A stretch of 6,368 nt of DNA from Nitrosomonadales bacterium (GTDB taxonomy: Bacteria; Pseudomonadota; Gammaproteobacteria; Burkholderiales; Nitrosomonadaceae), in assembly GCA_004525885.1 (NCBI GenBank), contig SPBV01000105.1:1-6368 (forward strand), given 5' to 3'. Every line of letters starts with the position of its first letter. Within the stretch, counting starts at the first letter, position 1. The translations under genes were made by a program, and so were the position numbers. Positions 1-6,292 of the stretch are shown here, piece by piece. The notes under the pieces are model-generated. The model worked only from the letters and a program-made list of their open reading frames with translations. It was not told the origin of the DNA and ran no database searches.

Positions 1-121
1 GCACTCACTAGATTTGTTAGGAACCAACCCATAATTCTATGTTGGATTTATTTAGAAATTAAAGTGGAACTTAATAACATAGCAAATAATGCTTTGCTCT
101 AATTCTCGGTGTATAGAAAAT
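1..121. other. Left-edge region with no convincing gene
   Basis: This AT-rich stretch lies beyond the terminator that closes the leftward operon. Plus-strand frame 1 stays open from the edge to a TAA at 100-102, but its translation is rich in Asn, Ile and Leu and looks like chance reading of AT-rich DNA. Frame 2 stops at 32-34 after ten residues, which could be the tail of a plus-strand gene but is too short to judge. A weak 5-bp inverted repeat (24-28 with 41-45) has a 12-base loop. If a plus-strand gene ends just to the left, the hairpin at 122-155 would also terminate it. Confidence 0.4.
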
Positions 122-155
122 AAAAAGCCGACACAATAACGCGTCGGCTTTTTTT
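122..155 (-). terminator. Bidirectional Rho-independent terminator after the cytochrome c gene
   Basis: A perfect 11-bp inverted repeat (122-132 with 143-153) encloses a 10-base loop, with a GC core GCCGAC/GTCGGC. Read leftward, the stem is followed by T5-A-T4, and it starts 15 bases after the stop codon of the cytochrome c gene. That fits the terminator of the ilvD-DUF255-cytochrome operon. Read rightward, the stem runs into a run of seven T (149-155), so it should also stop transcription from any plus-strand gene to the left of the window. Confidence 0.9.
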
Positions 156-169
156 GATGTAACCCTAGT

Positions 170-481
170 TTACTTAAGAGATAGAATCCAAGTTACCAAT
201 TTTTTAACATTTTCATCACTAACGCTTGCATTTGCTGGCATAGGAATCGGACCCCAAGTACCCTTGGTTCCATTCTTGACCTTTCCAGCCAAACTAGCTG
301 CGGCAGTAGCGTCACCCTTGTACTTAGCGGCTACATCCTTAAATCCGGGCCCAACCAATTTCTTGTCAACCGTGTGACAAGCCATACATCCACTGCTTTG
401 GGCTAATCCTTGGTCTGCTTGCGCAACACCGATCAGTAAAAACGCTGATGCTGCAACTATTCCCGTCCAGACAGCTTTCAT
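170..481 (-). CDS. Periplasmic class I cytochrome c (c-551/c-552 type)
   Basis: This 103-residue protein is a small monoheme electron carrier exported to the periplasm. Residues 1-22 form a Sec signal peptide: Lys2, a hydrophobic core through about residue 18, and an A-Q-A site before Asp23. The mature protein is about 81 residues, the usual size of cytochrome c-551/c-552. The heme-binding CxxCH motif is Cys32-Met-Ala-Cys35-His36. The likely sixth ligand is Met81 in an I-P-M-P-A segment, followed by the C-terminal helix ending W-I-L-S-L-K. The family shuttles electrons between the cytochrome bc1 complex and terminal oxidases or reductases. The physiological partner cannot be read from this sequence. 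The ATG has a good ribosome binding site, AGGAG, 9 bases upstream (491-495). It is the last gene of the apparent operon, 33 bases after the DUF255 stop, and is followed by a strong terminator. In overall pattern it resembles the cytochrome c-552 of ammonia-oxidising betaproteobacteria, from memory and not from an alignment. Confidence 0.93.
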   Translation of the reverse strand: MKAVWTGIVAASAFLLIGVAQADQGLAQSSGCMACHTVDKKLVGPGFKDVAAKYKGDATAAASLAGKVKNGTKGTWGPIPMPANASVSDENVKKLVTWILSLK

Positions 482-514
482 AGTTACTTACTCCTACTAA
501 ATTGATAAAGAAGT

Positions 515-2575
515 TCACATTTTACCCTGAAATTTGCAAGCTTGTTGCAATTCCTGCAAATCTGAAATCTCTGGGTGGCATACAACGCCCTGACAGACCC
601 ATGCGTTGACAGGTTTATCATTTGGGCAAGGTTTATTTAAACTGGGTGGCAAGCCGACAGATTCTGCTGGCAAAGAAAATATAAGGGTGTAGGGCGAGCT
701 ATTTTGTAGTGCATTCCGCCATTCTGTAAGGGCCGATTCTTGGCCACGAAGAATAACTATTTTTGGTGGGACAAGCATTTCCTCCAATGTCATCAATATG
801 CTGCAATAAGAACTGGTATGAAGTGACACAGCAGGATAAAACACGTTCACTACATTCTCTGCTGCTTGCAAATAACGAGGTTCACCAACAAGATAGCCAA
901 GCCGCTGCAAGGCATACGCCGCCACGCCATTGCCAGAAGGTGTAGCGTTGTCATGGCCTAGCATAGGGCGATGTATTAGTTTCTCGTGATCGTGGCTAGT
1001 GAAAAAGAATCCCCCTGTTTTCTTGCTTTCAAATTTCTCTAATAATACTTCAGCTAGCTCTAGGGAAAAATCTAAGTCAGATTGACGAAATTCTGCTTGC
1101 ATTAACTCTAGCAAACCATCCAACATAAATGCGTAATCATCAAGATAAGCGTTGAGATGTGCGTTTCCGCTTTTATAGGTTGCCAACAGGCGCCCATTAC
1201 TCCATAAGGTGGAGCGAATGAAATCTACTGCAAGAGCAGCTGAATTTATCCACTCGTTGTGTCCTAAAATACGTCCTGCACGAGCCATACCCTTGATCAT
1301 TAGCCCGTTCCAACTAGTTAGAATTTTCTCGTCACGGCTTGGGTGTACGCGTGATTCTCGCTCAGTTAGAAGTTTTCTGCTTGCCGATACAAGCCTTTCC
1401 TGTGCCTCGTTCTCACTAATACCTACATCCTTGGCTACTTTTTCAAGCTGTTGAATGATTTCTAGATTCCAATATTTACTCTCAAAATTAGGGGATTGCA
1501 ATAGACCATAATAATGTGCAACTACAGCATATTCCTCTGGAGATAAAATATTTATTATCTGATCTCGATCCCACACATAAATCTTCCCTTCTTCATCTTC
1601 TGAATCTGCATCAAGCGTTGAATAGTAGCCGCCGCCTGGATCTTCTGATGACTGCATTTCGCGTAATACCCATTTTGCGGTTTCCTCCGTAATTCTTTTA
1701 AATAATGGGTTTCCAGTAATTAACCAGGCTTCAGCATAAATTCGTAGTAACGGTCCATTGTCATAAAGCATTTTTTCAAAGTGCGGAATTCTCCAGTGCT
1801 GATCTGTACTATAACGGCAGAAACCACCTCCTAGCTGATCATAGATTCCACCTTTTGCCATTTTCTCAAGTGTATGTGACGCTATCTGAAGAGCCTGTTT
1901 ATCATTTGTAACTATGTAACGGCGCAAACAGAATTCAAGTTCTGCCGAATGAGGAAATTTTGGTGCATTCCCAAATCCACCATATTCGGAATCGAATCTT
2001 TCCTTTAACTCAATCAGCGCCTGATGTAAGGGTTGATCTGAAAATACAGGCACAGATGAATTTCTTAATGGAAGCATATTTGCAAATGATTCCAACATTG
2101 AGACGCTCTGTTGCTTTATCTCTACACCACGAGCATAGTAAGCTTCGGCAACACGAGGTAGCAAGTCTAGAAAACTTGGCAGACCATGTCGTGAAATTTT
2201 AGGAAAATACGTTCCACCAAAGAATGGTTTTTGGTCAGGAGTTAGAAACAAAGTTAGCGGCCAGCCACCGTTACGTTGGGTCAGCATGTGGTGAGCTGTC
2301 TGATAAATCTGATCAAGGTCGGGGCGTTCTTCTCGGTCAACCTTAATGTTGACAAAAAATTGATTCATCACGGCAGCAACTTCTACATCCTCAAAAGATT
2401 CATGCGCCATGACATGGCACCAGTGACAAGCCGAATAGCCGATAGAAAGAAGTATGGCCTTATTCTCTGTGCGAGCCAATGCTAGCGCCTCATCACACCA
2501 TGGATACCAGTCTACAGGGTTGTAAGCATGCTGTAGAAGATAAGGGCTAGTTTCGTTGATGAGATGATTAGGCAC
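515..2575 (-). CDS. DUF255 / YyaL-type thioredoxin-domain protein
   Basis: This 686-residue protein is full length for the widespread YyaL/spermatogenesis-associated protein 20 (SSP411) family. Residues 1 to about 165 form the thioredoxin-like DUF255 domain. It opens with the hallmark L-I-N-E-T-S-P-Y-L-L-Q-H-A and N-P-V-D-W-Y-P-W segments and carries a Cys50-His-Trp-Cys53 redox-type motif, then V-D-R-E-E-R-P-D (79-86) and G-G-W-P (103-106). The rest (about 180-600) resembles an (alpha/alpha)6-barrel fold of the six-hairpin glycosidase/epimerase type: G-G-I-Y-D-Q-L-G-G-G-F (242-252), H-F-E-K-M-L-Y-D-N (265-273), S-W-N-G-L-M (421-426) and N-A-T-P-S-G-N-G (543-550). A conserved Cys-containing tail lies near 660-666. 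No signal peptide is present, so it is probably cytoplasmic. The biochemical role of the family is unsettled. Glycosidase or epimerase activity is fold-based speculation, and a redox role is equally unproven. The start is GTG: an in-frame TAA lies two codons upstream and the conserved domain begins at residue 5. No good Shine-Dalgarno is seen, and a hairpin sits directly before the start. It follows ilvD by 24 bases. Confidence 0.93.
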   Translation of the reverse strand: MPNHLINETSPYLLQHAYNPVDWYPWCDEALALARTENKAILLSIGYSACHWCHVMAHESFEDVEVAAVMNQFFVNIKVDREERPDLDQIYQTAHHMLTQRNGGWPLTLFLTPDQKPFFGGTYFPKISRHGLPSFLDLLPRVAEAYYARGVEIKQQSVSMLESFANMLPLRNSSVPVFSDQPLHQALIELKERFDSEYGGFGNAPKFPHSAELEFCLRRYIVTNDKQALQIASHTLEKMAKGGIYDQLGGGFCRYSTDQHWRIPHFEKMLYDNGPLLRIYAEAWLITGNPLFKRITEETAKWVLREMQSSEDPGGGYYSTLDADSEDEEGKIYVWDRDQIINILSPEEYAVVAHYYGLLQSPNFESKYWNLEIIQQLEKVAKDVGISENEAQERLVSASRKLLTERESRVHPSRDEKILTSWNGLMIKGMARAGRILGHNEWINSAALAVDFIRSTLWSNGRLLATYKSGNAHLNAYLDDYAFMLDGLLELMQAEFRQSDLDFSLELAEVLLEKFESKKTGGFFFTSHDHEKLIHRPMLGHDNATPSGNGVAAYALQRLGYLVGEPRYLQAAENVVNVFYPAVSLHTSSYCSILMTLEEMLVPPKIVILRGQESALTEWRNALQNSSPYTLIFSLPAESVGLPPSLNKPCPNDKPVNAWVCQGVVCHPEISDLQELQQACKFQGKM

Positions 2576-2595
2576 GGCTTAGAATATTGTAAGCC
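2576..2595 (-). promoter_or_regulatory. Hairpin directly upstream of the DUF255 GTG start
   Basis: A perfect 6-bp inverted repeat (2576-2581 with 2590-2595) with an 8-base AU-rich loop fills most of the 24-base gap between the ilvD stop and the DUF255 start. In the mRNA the 3' arm UAAGCC abuts the GUG start codon. The only weak Shine-Dalgarno-like bases (UAAG) lie inside that arm. There is no U-tract, so it is not a terminator. It may limit independent initiation so that translation depends on coupling to ilvD. That role is inference. Confidence 0.4.
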
Positions 2596-2599
2596 ACGG

Positions 2600-4273
2600 T
2601 TAGTCCGTTATTGCGCCTATACTAGCAGTGGAAACTAGCTTTGCATATTTTGCTAGCACCCCCCGCGTATAGCGCGGCTTAGGGGGTTGCCATTTTGTAC
2701 GGCGACAAGAAATTTCTTCCTCAGAAACATTTAGCTGTAGCAGTCTGTTTTCTGCATCTATTGTGATTGAGTCCCCCTCGTGCACTAGTGCAATGACCCC
2801 GCCGACAAAAGCTTCGGGTGCAACATGGCCAACTACCATGCCATAGGTGCCACCTGAAAAACGCCCGTCGGTGATAAGTCCTACAGAATCTCCTAGTCCC
2901 TCACCAATAAGAGCTGAAGTAGGTGAGAGCATTTCACGCATACCTGGTCCACCCTTTGGACCTTCATAGCGTATTACTACTACGTCCCCAGGTTTAATTT
3001 TGCGCGCCACTATGGCAGCCATACAACTTTCTTCCGATTCAAATACCTTTGCTGGCCCTGTGATTTTTAGATTTTTTACTCCGGCAATTTTCGCTACGCA
3101 ACCCTCGGTAGAGAGATTGCCTTTAAGGATGGCAAGGTGTCCCTGCTCATACATGGGGTTATCCCATTGCCTTATAACATCCTGATTCTTACTAGGAGCT
3201 ATGGGAATGTCCTTTAATACCTCGGAAATAGTCTGACCACTAATGGTCAGGCAACCTCCATGTAGTAGATCATGCGCAAGCAATATTTTCATTACTTGTG
3301 GGATGCCGCCTGCAGTATGTAAGTCGGTGGCGACATAACGTCCAGAAGGTTTTAAGTCACACAACACCGGCACCTTGCCGCGTATGCGCTCAAAATCATC
3401 AATTGTAAGTTCCACCTCCGCTGCATGGGCAATTGCAAGAAAATGTAGTACTGCATTTGTCGAACCGCCCACTGCCATGATAACGGCGATAACATTTTCG
3501 ATGGATTTCCTGGTAATGATGTCACGTGGCAAAATTTGATTCTTAATCGCGTTGACTAACACTTCTGCAGAACGAATAGCGCTCTTACGCTTTTCTTTAT
3601 CCGTCGCCGCCATAGTTGAAGAGTAAGGCAGACTCATTCCCATCGCTTCAAATGCAGATGACATGGTGTTAGCAGTAAACATACCTCCACAGGAACCAGC
3701 GCCGGGACAGGCGTGACGTTCCACTTCAAGCAATTCTTTCTCATCTATATTATGTGCAATGTACTGTCCTACTGCTTCAAAAGCACTGACAATAGTTAGG
3801 TCACGCCCTTTATAATGGCCGGGTTTAATCGTGCCGCCATAAACGAAAATAGATGGAATATTCATCCGTGCGATTGCAATCATTGCACCTGGCATGTTCT
3901 TGTCACAACCACCAATAGTGATCACACCATCCATGCTCTCTGCCTGTACTGCAGTTTCAATGGAATCCGCAATAACTTCGCGAGATACCAGTGAATATTT
4001 CATTCCCTCTGTTCCCATCGAAATGCCATCGGATACGGTAATGGTGCCAAATATTTGTGGCATTGCACCAGCCTTCTTCAATGCATCTTCAGCATCTCTA
4101 GCCAACTCGTTTAATCCCATATTGCAAGGCGTGATGGTAGAAAATCCGTTAGCTACACCTACTATGGGCTTGTTAAAATCTTTATCGCCAAAACCCACAG
4201 CCCTCAGCATGGCTCGATTTGGGGAACGCTGCGCACCTTGGGTAATGACTTGGCTGCGCTTATTGTATGACAT
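2600..4273 (-). CDS. ilvD: Dihydroxy-acid dehydratase
   Basis: IlvD is a cytoplasmic Fe-S enzyme that dehydrates 2,3-dihydroxy-isovalerate and 2,3-dihydroxy-3-methylvalerate to their 2-keto acids. This is the penultimate step of valine and isoleucine synthesis and feeds leucine and pantothenate. The 557-residue product is full length for the shorter IlvD class. The three conserved cluster cysteines are present: Cys50 (I-T-P-C-N), Cys123 (G-G-C-D-K) and Cys195 (G-A-G-S-C-G-G-M-F). Asp82 and Asp124 with Lys125 fit the Mg2+/carbamylated-lysine site. E-G-P-K-G-G-P-G-M-R-E-M (437-448) and D-G-R-F-S-G-G (469-475) are the C-terminal signatures, Ser473 being the likely catalytic base. The ATG at 4273 was chosen because AGGAG lies 5 bases upstream and the protein then starts M-S-Y-N-K-R-S. 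The frame is open to an ATG at 4348, but those 25 residues are not IlvD-like. It is the first gene of the apparent operon and is divergent from lgt. No other ilv genes are present. Confidence 0.97.
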   Translation of the reverse strand: MSYNKRSQVITQGAQRSPNRAMLRAVGFGDKDFNKPIVGVANGFSTITPCNMGLNELARDAEDALKKAGAMPQIFGTITVSDGISMGTEGMKYSLVSREVIADSIETAVQAESMDGVITIGGCDKNMPGAMIAIARMNIPSIFVYGGTIKPGHYKGRDLTIVSAFEAVGQYIAHNIDEKELLEVERHACPGAGSCGGMFTANTMSSAFEAMGMSLPYSSTMAATDKEKRKSAIRSAEVLVNAIKNQILPRDIITRKSIENVIAVIMAVGGSTNAVLHFLAIAHAAEVELTIDDFERIRGKVPVLCDLKPSGRYVATDLHTAGGIPQVMKILLAHDLLHGGCLTISGQTISEVLKDIPIAPSKNQDVIRQWDNPMYEQGHLAILKGNLSTEGCVAKIAGVKNLKITGPAKVFESEESCMAAIVARKIKPGDVVVIRYEGPKGGPGMREMLSPTSALIGEGLGDSVGLITDGRFSGGTYGMVVGHVAPEAFVGGVIALVHEGDSITIDAENRLLQLNVSEEEISCRRTKWQPPKPRYTRGVLAKYAKLVSTASIGAITD

Positions 4274-4283
4274 GACTTCTCCT
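4274..4283 (-). promoter_or_regulatory. Shine-Dalgarno sequence of ilvD
   Basis: On the minus strand AGGAGA (4283-4278) precedes the ATG at 4273, with 5 bases between AGGAG and the start codon. It decides the ilvD start against the in-frame ATG 75 bases upstream at 4348. That upstream codon would extend the protein into the divergent promoter region with sequence unlike the family. Confidence 0.75.
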
Positions 4284-4335
4284 AGATAATATAAGAAATT
4301 CTTGGCCGCAAATTCTCTCTTTTTTGTGTTTAGCC

Positions 4336-4362
4336 TTGTGGAGAACACGCTTGCCGTATAAT
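4336..4362 (+). promoter_or_regulatory. Candidate sigma-70 promoter of lgt
   Basis: A perfect -10 hexamer TATAAT (4357-4362) is preceded by TTGTGG (4336-4341) at a short 15-base spacing. The predicted transcription start near 4369 leaves a leader of about 25 bases before the lgt ATG. The weak -35 and short spacer make the -35 assignment uncertain, while the -10 is more convincing. Only a weak GAG (4387-4389) sits 4 bases before the ATG as a ribosome binding site. The ilvD promoter must lie in the same 120-base gap (4274-4393) on the other strand. A weak candidate there is TTTATT with TTATAC, which overlaps this -10 on the complementary strand. Confidence 0.4.
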
Positions 4363-4393
4363 CTATATTTTACAGTAAATAAAGCTGAGACCT

Positions 4394-5212
4394 ATGTTTG
4401 TTCATCCACAGTTTGATCCTGTCGCTATCTATCTCGGGCCTCTTTCTATTCGCTGGTACGGGCTGATGTATCTACTCGGATTTGGGCTATTTATACTATT
4501 GGGACGTTATCGCATCAAGCGTAATCCGCAAGCAACCTTAAATAACGCAGTACTTGATGATCTACTATTTTATGGCATGCTCGGAGTAATACTTGGGGGT
4601 CGTCTGGGTCACGTGCTGTTTTATCAGTTCGGTTACTATTTACACCAACCACTAGAAATTTTTGCAGTTTGGAAAGGCGGTATGTCATTCCACGGAGGAT
4701 TCCTAGGTGTAATTACTGCAATGGCTCTAATGGCACACAAGTATAAATTGCAATGGTTGGCCGTCACAGATTTCATTGCTCCACTAGTACCGCTAGGACT
4801 AGGCGCTGGTCGTATCGGTAATTTTATCAATGCTGAGCTATGGGGACGGCCCACCGACGTATCCTGGGGAATGGTATTTCCAAATGTGGATACACTCCCT
4901 CGCCACCCTTCCCAACTTTATGAGTTTGCACTTGAAGGGGTGGTATTCTTTGTTTTGTTATGGGTTTATTCAGAAAAACCAAAACCAGTTGGTGCGGTCT
5001 CGGGAATTTTCTTGATCGGCTATGGTATATTTCGCTCAGTTGCGGAATTCTTCCGTGAACCGGAAGATGGCTTCATGGGTGTGCTTACGCTTGGTGTCAG
5101 CATGGGTCAATGGCTTTCACTGCCAATGATTCTAGCTGGGGTGTGGATGATTGTTTTGGCTAATAGAGAACCAGACAAACTAGTTAAATCCAGAAACAAG
5201 AATCTTAAATAG
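4394..5212 (+). CDS. lgt: Prolipoprotein diacylglyceryl transferase
   Basis: Lgt is an inner-membrane enzyme that transfers diacylglycerol from phosphatidylglycerol to the lipobox cysteine of prolipoproteins. This is the first step of bacterial lipoprotein maturation. The 272-residue protein is full length, with about seven hydrophobic segments (roughly 12-37, 55-77, 90-113, 122-138, 180-192, 200-218 and 236-256). Family landmarks are present: I-R-W-Y-G-L-M-Y (19-26), G-G-R-L-G-H-V (68-74), G-G-M-S-F-H-G-G (95-102) with His100, and the Lgt signature G-A-G-R-I-G-N-F-I-N-A-E (137-148) with Arg140, matching the essential arginine of E. coli Lgt. H-P-S-Q-L-Y-E (171-177) and F-R-S-V-A-E-F-F-R-E-P (213-223) follow. 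The tail is basic and probably cytoplasmic. The ATG is the first in frame after the TATAAT, and M-F-V-H-P-Q-F-D-P is a typical Lgt start. It is divergent from ilvD and appears to be a single-gene transcript ending 15 bases from the stop of a convergent gene. Confidence 0.97.
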   Translation: MFVHPQFDPVAIYLGPLSIRWYGLMYLLGFGLFILLGRYRIKRNPQATLNNAVLDDLLFYGMLGVILGGRLGHVLFYQFGYYLHQPLEIFAVWKGGMSFHGGFLGVITAMALMAHKYKLQWLAVTDFIAPLVPLGLGAGRIGNFINAELWGRPTDVSWGMVFPNVDTLPRHPSQLYEFALEGVVFFVLLWVYSEKPKPVGAVSGIFLIGYGIFRSVAEFFREPEDGFMGVLTLGVSMGQWLSLPMILAGVWMIVLANREPDKLVKSRNKNLK

Positions 5213-5227
5213 GGTGCTTTTATATCC

Positions 5228-6202
5228 TTACGTTACTAGTACAATTTTCCCCATTACTCTGCGTTGCATTATGTCATTGAGAGCTAGGGCTGCCTGCTCT
5301 AATGGATAAGTTTTCGAAACTAGTGGCTTTAGCTTGCCTTGCACAAACAATGCTATTAAATCTTGCAATATATAAGTGTAGATTTCTTTTTCTCGTCGGA
5401 TGAAATCACTCCAGAATACTCCAACAATAGAGCTGCCCTTGAGCAGTGGAAGATTTAGCGGAATCTTAGGAATTTCGCCGCTCGCAAAGCCCATTACCAG
5501 GAGTCTCCCTTTCCAACCAGTAGAACGCAATGCCTGCTCAGTGAGCCTCCCTCCGACAGGGTCGCAGACAACATCTACTCCTTGACCATTTGTAATTTCA
5601 CTAATGATCGAACGAAAATTCTGAGTAGAATAATTGATTAATTCGTCTGCACCATATTCTTTGCACACCGCTAGCTTGTCGTCAGTTGAAGCCGAAGCGA
5701 TAACACGTGCGCCCATTATTTTTCCAAGCTCTACTGCTGCAAGCCCCACTCCACCGGCAGCTCCGAGTACTAGTAGTGTTTCTCCTGGCTTAAGTTGAGC
5801 TCTATGTTTAAGCGCATAATAGGAAGTTCCGTATGTCATGATGAAAGCTGAGGCAGTTTCAAACCCCATCCCCTCAGGCATATGAAAAATCTTATCTATA
5901 GGCACTGACACTTCTTCGGAAAATCCTCCCCATCTAATAAAAGCAAAAACACGGTCTCCGACTGCAACACCACTGACACCCTGTCCCAACTCCTTAACTA
6001 CGCCAGCAACTTCAGTTCCAGGCGAAAATGGCAAATCAGGTTTATATTGATACTTGCCCTGAATAATTAAAGTATCTGGAAAATTGACGCCACAAGCTTT
6101 TACACTAACAATTACATGTGCATTCTCAGCCTTGAGTGTGGGGATATTTTCAACTACGAGGCTTTCAGGAGGCCCCCATTGTTTGCATAAAACTGCTTTC
6201 AT
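5228..6202 (-). CDS. Zinc-independent quinone oxidoreductase-like protein (MDR family)
   Basis: This is a probable cytoplasmic NAD(P)H-dependent quinone or enone reductase of the medium-chain dehydrogenase/reductase superfamily, 324 residues long as called (328 from the upstream ATG). The N-terminal GroES-like domain (to about 120) carries A-C-G-V-N-F-P-D (36-43) and P-G-T-E-V-A-G-V-V (61-69). The Rossmann domain has L-G-A-A-G-G-V-G-L-A-A-V (146-157), the quinone-reductase form of the nucleotide-binding loop, and ends in M-G-K-I-V-L-V (317-323). The catalytic zinc ligands of alcohol dehydrogenases are absent: a PG-T-E motif stands where they have GHE, with no structural-zinc cysteine cluster. 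Two starts are possible, ATG at 6214 and at 6202. The only Shine-Dalgarno-like sequence, GGGAG at 6216-6220, is 1 base from the first and 13 from the second, and a weak GGA lies 7 bases before the second. M-K-A-V-L-C-K is the usual family start, so 6202 is preferred. The physiological substrate is unknown. It converges on lgt and has no sign of belonging to the ilvD unit. Confidence 0.92.
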   Translation of the reverse strand: MKAVLCKQWGPPESLVVENIPTLKAENAHVIVSVKACGVNFPDTLIIQGKYQYKPDLPFSPGTEVAGVVKELGQGVSGVAVGDRVFAFIRWGGFSEEVSVPIDKIFHMPEGMGFETASAFIMTYGTSYYALKHRAQLKPGETLLVLGAAGGVGLAAVELGKIMGARVIASASTDDKLAVCKEYGADELINYSTQNFRSIISEITNGQGVDVVCDPVGGRLTEQALRSTGWKGRLLVMGFASGEIPKIPLNLPLLKGSSIVGVFWSDFIRREKEIYTYILQDLIALFVQGKLKPLVSKTYPLEQAALALNDIMQRRVMGKIVLVT

Positions 6203-6215
6203 TTTTTTATCCATA

Positions 6216-6220
6216 CTCCC
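6216..6220 (-). promoter_or_regulatory. Possible Shine-Dalgarno of the quinone oxidoreductase gene
   Basis: GGGAG on the minus strand is the only purine-rich site before the gene. It sits 1 base before the ATG at 6214, too close for normal use, and 13 bases before the ATG at 6202, which is long but tolerable. This spacing is part of the reason to prefer the second start. Confidence 0.4.
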
Positions 6221-6257
6221 AGATATTTAGTGGGGACACTTATTTTTGGCTCGCCTT

Positions 6258-6283
6258 TGTTCTACGATACAAATAGTAGAACA
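6258..6283. repeat. Perfect 8-bp inverted repeat
   Basis: TGTTCTAC (6258-6265) and GTAGAACA (6276-6283) are exact reverse complements separated by 10 AT-rich bases. It lies 44 bases upstream of the quinone oxidoreductase ATG at 6214 and about 10 bases past a possible leftward stop codon at 6293-6295. No T-run follows on either strand, so a classical terminator is unlikely. It could be a regulator-binding dyad for the oxidoreductase gene, or an RNA hairpin at the 3' end of an upstream gene. Confidence 0.55.
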
Positions 6284-6292
6284 TTAATATTA

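Noticed and set aside
1..102. A 33-codon plus-strand open frame from the left edge as a partial gene
   Set aside because: The translation is AT-driven and low in protein-like character, and a second frame is equally possible. It cannot be supported as a gene.
763..2485. Several 60-81 codon plus-strand open frames opposite the DUF255 gene
   Set aside because: They are fully antisense to a conserved gene and show no protein-like features. They fit chance open frames opposite coding DNA.
3233..3250. A perfect 7-bp inverted repeat with a 4-base loop (CTGACCA / TGGTCAG)
   Set aside because: It is inside ilvD and encodes the conserved L-T-I-S-G-Q segment, with no T-run, so coding constraint is a sufficient explanation.
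3894..4289. A 131-codon plus-strand open frame opposite ilvD
   Set aside because: It lies on the strand opposite a clearly conserved ilvD and reads as a shadow of that coding sequence, with no ribosome binding site or recognisable domain.
4274..4348. An N-terminal extension of IlvD from the ATG at 4348, or a leader peptide for ilvD attenuation
   Set aside because: The 25 residues are not IlvD-like and cover the divergent promoter region, while a good AGGAG supports 4273. They contain no run of Ile, Val or Leu codons and no attenuator-type terminator follows.
6229..6240. AGTGGGGACACT, a short inverted repeat reminiscent of GTCCCC-type sequences near some mobile elements
   Set aside because: The arms are only 4 bp, there is no second copy, no transposase fragment and no target duplication visible.
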